This document shows positions 1 to 10,168 of a stretch of 64,000 bases of DNA, one piece after another. The DNA lies in the NCBI RefSeq assembly GCF_026151205.1, contig NC_087074.1, forward strand, positions 2,790,001 to 2,854,000, in the 5' to 3' direction. Below the pieces are notes generated by a model that did not search any database, was not told the DNA's origin, and saw nothing but the letters and a program-made list of their open reading frames with translations. The stretch is from Bolinopsis microptera (lineage: Eukaryota; Ctenophora; Tentaculata; Lobata; Bolinopsidae). The stretch's first letter is position 1. The number at the start of each line of letters is the position of its first letter. The position numbers were made by a program, and so were the translations under genes.

Positions 1-1095
1 TTCTAATATTTCTCTGAATCTTGTAGCAATCCCAGGCCTCATTACACTTTATACATTTGCTACATGTACCACATTTATTGCAATTTCCATTGTCTCTCTT
101 ATCCTTCTTTTTACGGAATTTCTTTAGAAGAAAATGTGTATGATTAATGGCATATAAAAGTTCAGTAGAAGGTTTATGTATGAACTTTTCATGCCTTTCT
201 ATGGTCTTGCAAGGGAAGAAGGTTGCATATGCCTGTTCAATATGATGACAAAGGCCAGCTGTGATAGCTTCAACATCTGTACTTTCCAATAGTGGACTGT
301 AATCAGAACAGGTCTCTAGATAGTCTAAGAATTGTTTAACATTACGTTTACAATGATTTCTAATTTCAACCTTCTCAAATTTAGGAGCTATAGGTACTTT
401 ACAATCTATCTCACACATAATAGCTTGATGATCTCCAATACGTTCATCAAGAACAGAAGATTGGACAAAATCTGCATAACAGTTAGTGAATATTACATCA
501 ATAGTAGTCTGGGTAACATTGTCTCCACGTTTAGCAACTCTAGTTATCCCTTGAATGGTTTGAACTAGATTGTAACATCTCAAGGTCATATCTAATTTTT
601 TGTACTGGGTGGATGAGATATTATTCTGGTCAATGTTTATATCCCCAATCCAGATAACCTTTTTCCCATTCAATTTTTTCATGCAAAAATGAATGTATTC
701 AATAAAGTTATCAACACTGCAATAATTTCCAGAGCGATAGAAGCAGCAAACATTGATCTTGCTATTCTTAAGCTTCACCCATAATGCTTCAATGTTATCA
801 AGCTTACTATCCATAACTAATAAGCTAGTTTTTTGTTTATCATTAAGCCACAACCACCCCTAGAACTGTTTGGCCTGTCGCATCGCATAAGGTTGAAGGA
901 GGAAGGAATATTTATGGTGTCTGTGTCAATAGTATCATTAAGATTCATCTCATTTAGGGAAAGTATGTCTAATTTATGATCTCTAATAAGTTGGGAAAGT
1001 TCATTACTTTTAGCTAAATTGAGAAGCCTCCTTGAATGTTACAATGACCAATGCAGAGGTTGTGAAACCTATCAGCTGCATTATTAAAATTTGTC
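1..1095 (-). mobile_element. LINE apurinic-type endonuclease domain (cut by window edge)
   Basis: Read on the minus strand this encodes an exonuclease-endonuclease-phosphatase domain of the kind that nicks target DNA in LINE retrotransposons. Visible blocks in order are an N-terminal HCNIQGG-like start, LNEMNLN, GGCGLMI, the catalytic GDINIDQ (about 625-645), TTIDVIFTN, and the C-terminal GDHQAI histidine block (about 430). A cysteine-rich stretch (CNKCGTCSKCIKC) lies near 35-80. The reverse transcriptase should follow but is off the window. Two frame changes, near 840 and 1035, interrupt the domain, so this copy is probably inactive, or the bases are wrong. It continues downstream of the SGNH module at 1252-1870, which suits a CR1-like element. 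The family assignment is from motifs only. Confidence 0.8.
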
Positions 1096-1251
1096 ATCTT
1101 GTGAATCTTATTAATTCACAATGGAATGAATAAAAGTTGTAAAGTTGTGTTTAAACTAAAAACAGAATAAAAGCAGGTTGTATTTGTCTGGATGTCGTAC
1201 TGTAAAAATAAAACTGATGGTAGGAGTGTTATGTCAGTATTCAGCAGTATT

Positions 1252-1870
1252 CTAATGGTGTGCATGATACTTCAAGTGCCTTGCTAATTTAACTATGCCA
1301 TAATCATTGAGATGGACATTATCCTCTCCATAACTACTAAAAAATGACGATTTTCTAAAGCCTTTCTTATCACTAAACAAGAAACGATTTGTCTCGGTTG
1401 AGAGCAGTTTTACATAGGTGTATTTTCTTTGCAGATTTGATATACACTCATTGATATCAGTTATAACCTTGTTTCTGGAGAAACTCTCCCGAGGTAATAA
1501 GTTAACAATTTTAATATCAGCTCCAGGTGCCCACTTGTGAAGGAAAGTACAAGTTTTTTCAATACAATTGTTTGTAAAGTCAAGAGCTCTAGCATCACCA
1601 GAAAAACTATCAGGGCACAGAAGTTTAGTCCTCATGTTGCGAGGGCTGTTCAGGATAGAGTCCACGTCATTTGTACCACACATAAGTACAATGCTTTTCA
1701 CATTATTGGTATTAAGAGTGTCTTTTCTTACATCTGATTGAAACCGTTCATTGATTGCATTGGCTGTGGCACCAGGGTAGCTGAATACATGTGCCTCATG
1801 ATGTTTGGACGATAGCTTTTTCTCCCTCTAATTTGGAGAACATACTAGAGCTAATGTAGACACACAAAGA
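1252..1870 (-). mobile_element. SGNH-hydrolase (esterase) domain of LINE, module 2
   Basis: This is an SGNH/GDSL-type esterase domain like those reported in ORF1 of CR1-like LINEs. It shows a nucleophile block SSSMF (about 1830-1845), YPGA, the oxyanion/Asn block CGTNDVD (about 1665-1685) and the terminal Asp-His block DNVHLNDYG (about 1290-1320). The first block lies in the frame of the upstream AlkB ORF and the rest in another frame. The shift falls at a run of five A in the sense strand near 1815; the paralogous copy near 25270 has four, so this may be a homopolymer error rather than a true mutation. The natural substrate of these LINE esterases is unknown to me. Confidence 0.8.
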
Positions 1871-2680
1871 TTTACCAGAATGTTCTATTGATCTAGTCTT
1901 AGGGGCCGAGGGTTCAGTGTTCTTAACTTGACTGGAAACATCAGACAGAGTAGATAAGGTTGCGCTGCCATCAATTAGGCGCAGAGTAATGCTTATTCTC
2001 ATGGTTTCAGACTTGTCCTGGATGAGGCTGTGTTCAAAGCTGGTCTGGGATTGTCTGGTCATATTCATTATGTCACCATGGGAGAGGGTGAGGTCAGCAA
2101 TATGAGCTCTAAGTTTGGATCTGAAGCTTAGGACTCTAGTAGCCCCTAAAGAGATGGTGGAGATCATGGAGCCTGGTGAAATTGACCTCTCGTCATCCGA
2201 GTGAAAGGGAATTCCTTGCTGACCATTTCTATACTTGGTAATCATAGCACTATTGAATTTCAATTTTGGGAACTGTGAGCGTAAGCGTTCTAAAATAGAC
2301 TTTAGGTATGGATTGTCTGCTACTGGCCTTGTGTTATGAAAGCCTCCATTGTAAGCGTAGGGAAAGTCCCCGTAATATGCAACTGCCCTATTCTCAAACT
2401 TATGAGTATAGTGGGTTTCTATATCTAGCTTGGCAGTGTCAACAAACTGAAAAACTCCTCGACTCAAATCTTGGTATGGATTGATAGAGTTGGTCACATC
2501 ATTGTCACCATTTACAGAGTGTTTGGGATTTTCCAAATTGATAATTTCTGCTGAATGTTCACTGTCTTCTGCTAATTTGGATAGCTCTTGGGTTAACTCA
2601 GAAACAAGATGCGAGGATGACCTATTACTGAGGGGAACATTGATAGACTGTTCACAGTGATCAGGTACCTGGGGCAACAC
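1796..2680 (-). CDS. AlkB-like Fe(II)/2-oxoglutarate dioxygenase ORF in LINE, module 2
   Basis: An open frame of 294 residues. From about residue 75 to 235 it matches the AlkB fold: AVAYYGDFPYAYNG, then ITKYRNG, the metal-binding HSD of IPFHSDDE, a core strand STISLGATRVLSFRSK, and the distal His and Arg of FEHSL and MRISITLR (2-oxoglutarate-binding arginine). AlkB enzymes oxidatively remove alkyl groups from nucleic acid bases. All four key residues are present, so the domain could be active if expressed. It is followed at once by the SGNH domain and then the LINE endonuclease, so it is read here as part of the retrotransposon rather than a host repair gene. The N-terminal 75 residues are polar and low in complexity. 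Confidence 0.8.
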   Translation of the reverse strand: MLPQVPDHCEQSINVPLSNRSSSHLVSELTQELSKLAEDSEHSAEIINLENPKHSVNGDNDVTNSINPYQDLSRGVFQFVDTAKLDIETHYTHKFENRAVAYYGDFPYAYNGGFHNTRPVADNPYLKSILERLRSQFPKLKFNSAMITKYRNGQQGIPFHSDDERSISPGSMISTISLGATRVLSFRSKLRAHIADLTLSHGDIMNMTRQSQTSFEHSLIQDKSETMRISITLRLIDGSATLSTLSDVSSQVKNTEPSAPKTRSIEHSGKSLCVYISSSMFSKLEGEKAIVQTS

Positions 2681-2925
2681 AGGGATAAGTGAACCATCGC
2701 TGAGGGGAACTTTGAGTGCACTGTCACTTTCTGATAATTGTTTATAGAGAAAAGAAATTTGCCGACGAAGACTATCATTATCTCTTAATAGAGTTTAAAC
2801 AATTGGAACATTTATCAGTAGGACAAGAGCCGTTGCTGGGGAATTTAACAGAATTCCCTCGATATCTCAGATTGTAATGTCTTGAGCCAACTGGTATTCT
2901 AGACATAGTTTATCACAAAAAGATG
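2681..2925 (-). mobile_element. N-terminal part of module 2 with short Cys motif
   Basis: Upstream of the AlkB frame, the minus strand reads MSRIPVGSRHYNLRYRG (start near 2908), then CPTDKCSNC, then a predicted helix SLRRQISFLYKQLSES that runs into the AlkB ORF after a frame change near 2790. The two CxxC-like pairs could form a small zinc knuckle and the helix a short coiled coil, both common at the start of LINE ORF1 proteins. The match is by eye only. Confidence 0.45.
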
Positions 2926-3189
2926 CTACTGTTCGAAATTTAGTTAATGATTACAGTACCTTTGTAGCACTCCGGAGGATAAGGATAAGTGATGTCTGAT
3001 AATCTTTAGGTGATAGATGGGAGTAAACTGCTTTAAAAACCGATGTCTGATAGTCCTTAGGATGTCTTTAAGATAACTTTATCGTGCAACAACCATTTAC
3101 ATTGACATACAACCTGTAATGGTCGTTACATTTACCGAGGCATTAGTTCCCACTGGGGGTCCTCAATAAATGTAATAGATTTGTAGTGT

Positions 3190-3990
3190 TGTAATTAGTT
3201 TAAATTCCATGGCTCTGTCATTCAGCCAGGAGGACCTAGTTGGTAGGATGGGTGAGACTATAACTTTAGAATATGGACACAAATCACAAATATTCTTGAG
3301 CTTCTTCGTCAGCTCATCAGCCCAATGTTTAACATCACCCCTCCCCTTTTAATATTATTTACACCACAGTGTACTACAACGTTCTTGTATCCTACACAAA
3401 TAGCAGGGTCTAACTGATCTATTGTGAAACATTCAACTCTTTTTCCAGGCAGTTTGTGACCAAATGTCCCTTTCCCTGCACCAAACCGGAGGAACCGGGT
3501 GTTTGAGTCACCAATAATCAATGTTGCATTGGTGCTGTTGCTAACATAACGGAACGTTATACTGAATCTTATGTCCCTCTTCTCAGTGCTCTTATCTATT
3601 CTGTGGTCCCAGAGGAACTGGGACTGCTTGCTCATGATATAAAGACTGCGTCCCTCTATCGTCTCAATGACTTCCTCATTTGTTGAGCCTTTCATTGAGA
3701 ACTTAACCGAGCACTGGCTTCCTAAGGATACTGTGAAAATCGAACTGTCATGCACAAGCGAGTTCTCGTTGTCCGAGTGTTTGGGGAGAAAGCTGCTCTC
3801 ATCATTGTACCGGTTGATCAAGCATCGATTAATAACTGTACCAGGGCAATGCTTCTTTATTCTTGAGGCAAGTTCAACAAGAACATCGGGAAGGTCTTCT
3901 GATTTGGGCTTAGCAGCTTTTGCCCCAGGGTAATCATATGCTTCTCCAAAGCTTATAACTCCATGCCCATTGGAGTTGTGTCTATAGACT
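3190..3990 (-). CDS. AlkB-like dioxygenase plus truncated SGNH domain, module 1
   Basis: A second, divergent AlkB domain lies upstream of the first. It starts near HGVISFGEAYDYPGA (about 3960), then INRYND, FLPKHSDNE (HxD metal pair), FTVSLGSQCSVKFSM, and WDHRID with RFSITFRYV (distal His and Arg). It runs straight into a second SGNH start: IIGDSNTRF (nucleophile) and VVVHCGVNNI (Asn block). After one frame change near 3340 it continues HWADELTKKL and VIVSPILPTR, then stops near 3190, so the C-terminal Asp-His block is missing. The two AlkB domains differ at most positions, so this is not a recent duplication. It may be an older copy of a related LINE or a true two-module ORF1. Confidence 0.7.
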
Positions 3991-4413
3991 TGTCAGTGTG
4001 TCAGTCTATAGATTCTTATTATAATTTCTATATAGCTATGATATTTCACATTCTTCTTCACGTTACTCATTATTATACTCTATACTACTCTTCTCTCTTC
4101 CAGGCTCGGAGGCCTGTCTGACGGGACACCACCCCGAACGGTTCACCGCACAGTGTGCCCGTGAGCCCAATTTTCTGCAAAAAGTCAGTTTTTTTCTTCA
4201 ACCAGCCTATTTTCAATTTAAAACCACCCTATCCACCCTAAAATTGCATGAGAAATCGTTTAAAGGGGTTTTCAAGATGATTTGAAGGATTTTTGACCTC
4301 ATATATTGATTTAACTTGATTTTTTGTGTAAAATTACATTTTTTTGCCGTTTTTTTGCCATATTTTTGAACAAATTACAGCACCGGCTACCCCCCCCCCC
4401 CCCCTCTACTCAC
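3991..4413. promoter_or_regulatory. Spacer between divergent LINE ORFs
   Basis: This stretch separates the minus-strand AlkB module 1 from the plus-strand PHD ORF and holds no long ORF. It has an AT-rich first half, a plus-strand acceptor-like tract ending TTCCAG at about 4103, a GC-rich patch with inverted CACCGG-like words, and a run of about 14 C just before 4405. Its place suggests a shared 5' region, but I see no decisive promoter motif. Confidence 0.3.
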
Positions 4414-5309
4414 AATGGTTAAACAAACAGAAAAAAATCGCAACGCAAGATTCACCGTCCCACCAAGAAGAAGCTCAGCCTGAATAGCCCAAAGTTCAAG
4501 ACGCCTGAAATCCGGAGTCCAATGGAGGGAAAATACCAGGGTAGTACCACACGGAGTAGATCCAAGAGTGAAGGTGACCAGAAGAATGTTATTATTAACT
4601 CAACATTAGCTACCACACCGACAAGTTCAGAGAACCAAAGCCTTCTGCAAATATCCCTTCCCAGCCGCACAGGAGTATCACCACTCACCAGGAATATCAC
4701 CACTAGCAATCCCTTCTCAGATACTGAAGCAGAGACCTCAGCCTCAGACAGCAACAGTGCTCCACCGAAATCGAAGCGCAAGAAGAGCAAATGCCCCTGC
4801 AAGGCAACTTCAGGCGGGAAGTCTTGGCTCTTGACATGCTCGCACTGTAACCAAGTCTGGCACTCTGCCTGTGCAAACCTTAAGATAAGAGCAGTGAACT
4901 AGCTGGCCAGAAAGCCATTGATGAAATACTTAAGAGTTGGGAATGCCCTTGGTGCTTCACATGCCCTCATCCCTGCCCAAAAACACATAAGTCTGCCAAA
5001 CTTGCATTAAAACTGGAGTCAGCATCAGAAGCAAATCAGGTGTCAGCATCAGTTATTGAATCTCTTGACGGCATGCTTAAGGAAAGATTTGCAGAAATCA
5101 CCCAACCATCCAACAATCTGATTGATAGTATCCAGGAACAACTCAGCTCCCTGTCAGATCAGGTAAAGTCCGTGCAGATCTCTCAGCCACCACCCCCACC
5201 ACCCTCTAATATGCCCTCCACGTATGGACAGCAGCATCATCCAAGAGCACCTCCATCAGTTCCAAGGATTAGTAGTAAACCCGCGATGGGGTGGCATGTG
5301 CCTCAATAA
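4414..5309 (+). CDS. PHD-finger, coiled-coil, proline-rich ORF (LINE ORF1-like)
   Basis: The main frame opens at 4522, but a better start is the ATG at 4414. The paralog at 27980 reads GTTAAC where this copy reads GTTAAAC, which would place that ATG in frame. A basic, Ser/Pro-rich N-terminus is followed by a C4HC3 PHD-type finger (4789-4970): CPCK, CSHC, H-x2-C, then WECPWC. The finger crosses a frame change near 4890. A predicted coiled coil follows (IESLDGMLKERFAE to SSLSDQVKS), then a poly-proline tail. PHD fingers occur in ORF1 proteins of CR1-type LINEs. It is odd that it points away from the AlkB/SGNH/endonuclease block. An AATAAA overlaps the stop codon. Confidence 0.65.
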
Positions 5310-5310
5310 A
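5305..5310 (+). terminator. AATAAA overlapping the PHD ORF stop
   Basis: The poly-A signal hexamer overlaps the TAA stop. It may be chance in AT-rich DNA. Confidence 0.3.
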
Positions 5311-6001
5311 AATATTACAATCATTTATTATTAAATCAATTTACCATTAAATATTTCAACAATATCAATAACGTATGGTTGATCTTCACACTTAGTAAAA
5401 TATGTAAAAATAAAGTTAATCTACACTAAAGAATAAATAATCTATTTTATATTTACTGGGCCGCGCTCAGCCTGTCATTCCGCCTAATCTCTAATCTCTA
5501 TTCTTCTATGTTTACCAACATTAAAGCCTGGGGTCCTCAGGTAATCTTATATAAATCAACAATTTAACTCCCCATCTTCTTGTGGTCATTTTATTAAAGC
5601 GGTAGAAATCCAAGTAATTTTAATACGCGGTGCGCAAGGAATTTCGTTTAAAAATGTGTAGGCAAGATAAGCTTGTAGCGCGATGCGTTACTGTGCCGCT
5701 AGATCGGCAATGCGTTACTGTGCCGCTAGATCGGCGAGATGCGCTACTGTGCCGCGCCGAGCTGCCATGAATTGACATCGTCAATTAAAGATAAGCCTAA
5801 GTGTGGCAGTGAAAGTTGAAAAATAAGTTGCAGAATAAATTGCAGTGACTGACTGTCAAATGCATTATCGCAGTTCATTATTTTTTATTTAGCCCAAAAT
5901 CAGACTTTTCGGTTTAATTCAAAATCTAAGTTGTCCCAAATTGTGCTCCTGAGGAGCTAACTTTGAATTCCCAGGAACCCTGACCGGATGGGGCTTAACT
6001 T
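5311..6001. other. Tail of unit A, no gene seen
   Basis: AT-rich DNA with a GC-rich patch at 5640-5770 in which a phrase close to GCGTTACTGTGCCGCTAGATCGG occurs twice or more in tandem (about 20-27 base period). It is also present, with small indels, at 29340-29440. No ORF or RNA gene is recognised. Confidence 0.5.
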
Positions 6002-6110
6002 CACCCCGACGCGCACAGATGGGACCTCCTTTGGACGTTTTTATTGCTTATTCTGATAGGAAACCTTTTGTAGCCGAATGAAAATTATAATTTTTTATTA
6101 GACTTATCAA
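6002..6110 (+). repeat. Left terminal inverted repeat of X
   Basis: It aligns with the reverse complement of 22738-22844 at roughly 80% by eye, with small gaps. Similarity fades further in, although scattered shared words continue to about 6420. Confidence 0.65.
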
Positions 6111-6988
6111 TAATGATACAGTCCGCTTTTAAATTGTTTAATTTACATGTACAATAAAAATGTTGTGTCTTTACGTTATGTAAGTTTGACAAAGCAATAG
6201 TTTAAATAAGTATCTTCGTAAAAAGATTCACAAAAAAATAGAAATTTTGGTGATTGAAACAGTCATAGCTTGAGTAATTTTTATAGTAGAATCATGAAAA
6301 TCTTACTAGCCGATATCTGTGAAAATTGCCAACGCGCTGGTTTCAAAAGCCGCGCACAAATGACACATTTGCGATTGATTATACGAACGAAACTGTTTGC
6401 GGAGTAAAATTATAATTCTGCTTGTATTATTGCGTGACGTCACGTCATATTTGACATTAGTTGTGGTCGCGAACTTTCTTCTCACCTTTGGTTTTTTGTC
6501 TTGGAGAGCATCATTGTATAGCCAATACACAATAGCTTCATTATTCCATTTTATAGTTTATTCTTTCATCTAAACTTGATTAGACCATAATTATAAGACT
6601 CTTAGCTGTTAGTGTTAGCCTACCGTTCGCGAGGAGGGCTAAAATAATATATCTGGTATACTTACATTTTGAAACTGGGACTGAAGGTCGGGGTGTTACT
6701 ATTTCATATTTTGTTTTATTTGTTGTTATTTCCATTTTATTATTATTCATAAATTTTAACGTTTAACTTTAACAAGCAAGTTTGGACCCAGGAAAGACTG
6801 TGGACTAATTGATCACTCGGTAAGTTTTTGGTTATTTTTTCTTTTTATCATGTAACAACATTTTGATTCAGCAAATTTTAGTTAAAGAGTAAATCAAAGT
6901 TTTAGTTAACAAGTTACCAATTATTGAACTCAACTACACTTAGATTCGGTGTTTAGGATTATATTAGTTAATATTTCCCGCGTTGCAG
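6111..6988. other. Left subterminal part of X, no gene seen
   Basis: AT-rich with a short GC-richer block (6330-6480). The short ORF near 6306-6530 lacks any recognisable motif. An acceptor-like tract ends GCGTTGCAG at 6988, leading into the exon below. Confidence 0.4.
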
Positions 6989-7126
6989 CTGTTATAGTAG
7001 TAACACTAATACCATCACTAATACTATTTCGACACCTTTCTGTGATGAAGATAATCATATTACATTAGACAAGTTCAAGAAACCATACAATGACGTTTTA
7101 GTGAAGCACCTTTCGATGCGTTTCAG
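6989..7126 (+). CDS. Candidate internal exon at left end of X
   Basis: An open stretch between a good acceptor (GTTGCAG) and a GTATTG donor. It reads as 45 codons containing FCDEDNHITLDKFKKPYN and KHLSMRF. The composition is protein-like, with charged and hydrophobic residues mixed, rather than random. I do not recognise the family. It lies just before the LINE ORF1-like frame at 7168 and could be its upstream exon. Confidence 0.4.
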
Positions 7127-7167
7127 GTATTGTTGTATATAAGGAACTCTTTCTAAAAGCGACAACA

Positions 7168-7458
7168 ATGGAGGAAATAAAAAGTGGCAAGATTAATTCT
7201 CAGAAATCAGTAATTCAGTTGCAAGGGGAACTCTTGGACATTAAGATTAAAGAGCTAGATTCAGTCCAGGGAACTGTTGAAACCACTGTTCAAGCTGAGA
7301 TTAGGTCTTACAGTGCTGCTGTGTCAAAACACTCCCCCAGCTCTGCCTCCACGGCAGAGAACTTGAAGAAAGATAAATTAAATTCAATTTCAGCAATGGC
7401 CAATTGGCTGACTATAAGGTCATGGCCTGAACAAACAGGCACATTTCTAGACAAATAA
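7168..7458 (+). CDS. LINE ORF1-like coiled-coil fragment
   Basis: A 96-residue frame. The first 60 residues form a probable coiled coil (SVIQLQGELLDIKIKELDSV, VETTVQAEIRSYSAAVSKH), a pattern I associate with ORF1 proteins of invertebrate LINEs, where it precedes an RNA-binding part. Here the frame drifts into unrelated residues and stops, so it is likely a 3'-truncated fragment. It sits tail-to-tail with the minus-strand gene ending at 7620. Confidence 0.4.
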   Translation: MEEIKSGKINSQKSVIQLQGELLDIKIKELDSVQGTVETTVQAEIRSYSAAVSKHSPSSASTAENLKKDKLNSISAMANWLTIRSWPEQTGTFLDK

Positions 7459-7545
7459 TTTAGTGATATTTAAATACCCACGGATCAAGGAATAGAAAAT
7501 TTCTTGTAAATTGTAGGAATCAAATGGTTAGTAAGGTTAAAATCA

Positions 7546-7551
7546 TTTATT
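7546..7551 (-). terminator. AATAAA poly-A signal of the X minus-strand gene
   Basis: The hexamer lies about 70 bases past the stop codon at 7620 on the minus strand, a normal 3' UTR spacing. Confidence 0.55.
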
Positions 7552-7619
7552 CCATAAAAAACACAGTCACGACTTGACCTTAATTCTGTGACTTGAACAA
7601 ACATTTTACTTTGGAAAAG

Positions 7620-9258
7620 TCAACCAATTAGTGTTCTAACGGGTCTTTTAGCATTCCTCGTTAGCTTTATGGTTGCCTGCAGCTCGTACGGGAAGGGCTC
7701 CCCGTGGTGGTTCATGTAAACGTCTAGGGATTGCCTGCAACATGTAAGAGTATTAGTGTGGCCGTTGGTCTTACACAAATTCACCCGTAGGGCGCTTGGT
7801 AGACTTATTAAACGAATATGAATACAGTAGAATACTAGAATTTGCGTGATCTTATAAAATTTTGGTATGCGTAATAATGCGTTTTAGTTTACATATTTTA
7901 GTTTTAATAATGAATAAATAATGACTGTAGTCTTCACTTAAATATTCGCAGTCTTAATTTGTGCTTTGTTTACCTCTTTGTTTTTGTTCGAGCCTTTTAT
8001 TAAATCGAAGTTACAGTTCACGAGGTTGATCCTTTGGGAGATATTAAATCCTGTCATAGGAATTGGGTAAATCGAATCGTCCTCCTGAATAGGGCTTAGC
8101 AGTCCCACGAAGCTGGCTCCTTCTTTATTTTGAGGGCAACTGTCAAGTGTGCAAGGGAACCCCTCTACCTCGTATACGGAATGCGGTCTGGGCTCCATGG
8201 TGATGCTGCCTGAGTAAAGGTGATTGTTGGTTTGCAAGACGTCATTAAATCTAAGTAACTGTGTTTTAATGTGCCTTACTCTTGTTCATGACCTTAAGCG
8301 TCAGTGTACTTAAATCGCTACCTGGGGAGTTTTACATGGAAATTTGTCCACGTGTCTGATGCCTTGAGTTGGCCCTCGCCTGCATAGCCATTAGGGAATG
8401 CTCCGCTACAGCTGCACTCGAGAGCACGTGGATTGCCGCTAACGCATTGCTTCAAAAAGTTCACTGCCGATTATTTGCATGAACTTGAAATAAGTACCGA
8501 TTTACATCTTTGATTTTCATTAAAACTAAATTATTCTATGACTCGAAATCATTATATTATTCCCATTTGCCAGCAGTAACCAGTTGAATCTCTTACACTG
8601 GCATTCCTTTGTTCTGCCGGGGGGTGCCTGCCTGTAAATCATCCCCTGGTCAATGCTCGTCTTCCTAAATCAATGGAAGAGGGGATCCTATATAGGTGGA
8701 AAATTTTGTTGTGTTCACGAATACCCTTCAATAGTGTTCCAGAGGGTTAGCCAGCTTTTCAGACGAGTTTCAGCTGGTCATAGGGGACAGCGTCCATCAA
8801 GGATTTTTGGGAATCATAACATTTTTGGGCCCAGTCAGCTTCGTTTTGTGTTAGAACTAATGGAACAATATAACTTTTAGTATATTGTATATTATGTCAA
8901 AGTTCCTCAGATTGTTGAACTGTTAGGTTAGAATCTAAATATTATTCGACGTAAATACATCTCCGTTATTTGCAGGACAAGTTTAGGGGTGGTTGTTTTA
9001 GCTACTTTCAAGTTAGTTTAAAATATTTCGTCACGTACCCATTCTCTCTAATGTCACACTGTTCTTTCGGGGTATAGACATGTCCGGGTTTGCCTCGGAT
9101 AGAACATGTGGCTCCTTTCCTCCAGCATCTAACAATGGATCTGGTGAGGTTAGCTGGCCTGGTGATGAGTCACTGCGGTCTTTGGTATTGCCTGCTACTT
9201 GCCAGGCTGGTGCCGGATTTACTCTAAGGGTTTCTTTCCCGAGCTTCTGGTGAACGTC
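7620..9258 (-). CDS. 3' half of a spliced gene of unknown family (five in-phase exons)
   Basis: Five exons join without a stop and with matching phases: 9039-9258, 8322-8463, 7974-8250, 7775-7803 and 7620-7734. Each is bounded by AG and GT, and introns are 575, 71, 170 and 40 bases. The encoded piece is about 260 residues. It starts DVHQKLGKETLRV, carries a cysteine pair ECSCSGAFPNGY, a stretch YEVEGFPCTLDSCPQ, SIYPIPMTGFNISQRINLV, and ends YELQATIKLTRNAKRPVRT before the stop. No domain is recognised. Correct phase across a 29-base microexon is hard to get by chance, so I think the gene is real and undamaged here. It lies inside the TIR-bounded segment X and may be its own gene or captured cargo. 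Confidence 0.65.
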
Positions 9259-9427
9259 CTAAGCATTTTGTTTATTCTTTTTTATGCATAAAATTGGGAA
9301 TTTACATAATATATTTGCTTTCAATGTTAACCATATAAGATTTTCCTCCCTCTATTTAAGTTAGTAGAGACTAGTATCTGAATGTTTACTATGTGAGTTG
9401 CCCATTCGTGATCAGATAATCGTAAAC

Positions 9428-9482
9428 CTGTTCAAGTTGTGGGTATAGTCAAGAAGACTCCAGAGGGGTTCTGCCTCACAGA
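9428..9482 (-). CDS. Candidate exon, X minus-strand gene
   Basis: An open stretch reading CEAEPLWSLLDYTHNLN, ending at a GTTTAC donor. Its end phase does not fit the exon starting at 9258 directly, so a small exon may be missing between them, or this is not an exon. Confidence 0.3.
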
Positions 9483-9530
9483 CTTGTGGTGAGGGTTGTA
9501 GAATATAACCCCCATATCATTTTGTTCATT

Positions 9531-9659
9531 TTAGTCGAGCCGGTAGTATTTTTGGTTTAGGACAACTTTCGCTAATTCTATCGAACGTAAGGACGCTAGT
9601 TATGCTTCCAAACCGCAACTCGCTGGACAGGGTTGTGCTTGTCTGCTCTTTCAGAGTAC
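9531..9659 (-). CDS. Candidate exon, X minus-strand gene
   Basis: Begins after a TTGCAG acceptor and stays open for 43 codons (TLKEQTSTTLSSELRFGS, ISESCPKPKILPARL). No convincing donor is seen before the stop, so the 3' boundary is uncertain. No motif is recognised. Confidence 0.4.
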
Positions 9660-9905
9660 CTGCAATTTCAATATTGTTTTAACAGCTCTAGATCCTCACA
9701 AAAATTTGTTTGTTCGTAGTCCGATAAGAATTTTAGTGTCGGATTTAGTAATGGCCACCCTCAATTATGCAATCGTATAATATACTATCAATTGACTTAT
9801 CCGAATATCGTTGTGGCCCAAACTAGAATTAACTCCTTTTAGTATTTCTTGGCAGTCTGATCCTAAAAAACTATCTTGACTTGAGCTCAGTAGCGATTTT
9901 TTTTG

Positions 9906-10168
9906 TCATTGTGTGCTACAATTTAAACACTGACGACCAGCTTTCTTTTTTAAAAGAACTATTGACTTGATTTGTATGTCGCCACCTTCAGTTGTGCATA
10001 TCTTTGCAAGTGATAGTAACCGCTCAGTCTTTGGCAACCTTGTTGTCTTATGCCTTCCCTTTGTTTTTCCTCTCTCCAGATAAAACTTGTTTCTCACTTC
10101 CTCTACAGTTTTAAGCTCTTTGGTGTTTTCCTGTGCTGTTTGGACAAGTGGATTATAGTTTGTGAGGT
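9906..10168 (-). CDS. Candidate exon, basic Lys/Arg-rich segment
   Basis: An open frame of about 87 codons after a possible acceptor at 10169. It is strongly basic in the middle (NKFYLERGKTKGRHKTTR) and ends with CLNCSTQ before a stop. It could be a nucleic-acid-binding stretch, but no known domain is recognised. It may end earlier at an internal donor. Confidence 0.4.

Larger units (their letters stand above)
905..6001. repeat. Unit A of a long direct duplication (copy at 24305-29681)
   Basis: The whole stretch, including both AlkB modules and the PHD ORF, recurs in the same orientation at 24305-29681. This copy keeps longer open frames. The two differ by many single-base insertions and deletions as well as substitutions. 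Sequence 1-904 has no counterpart before the second copy. Confidence 0.85.

Noticed and set aside
3309-3821. Host ALKBH gene
   Set aside because: It is fused to a retrotransposon-type SGNH start, lies upstream of a LINE endonuclease, and is repeated with the element.
4452-4802. 116-residue minus-strand ORF
   Set aside because: Shadow of the PHD-finger ORF.
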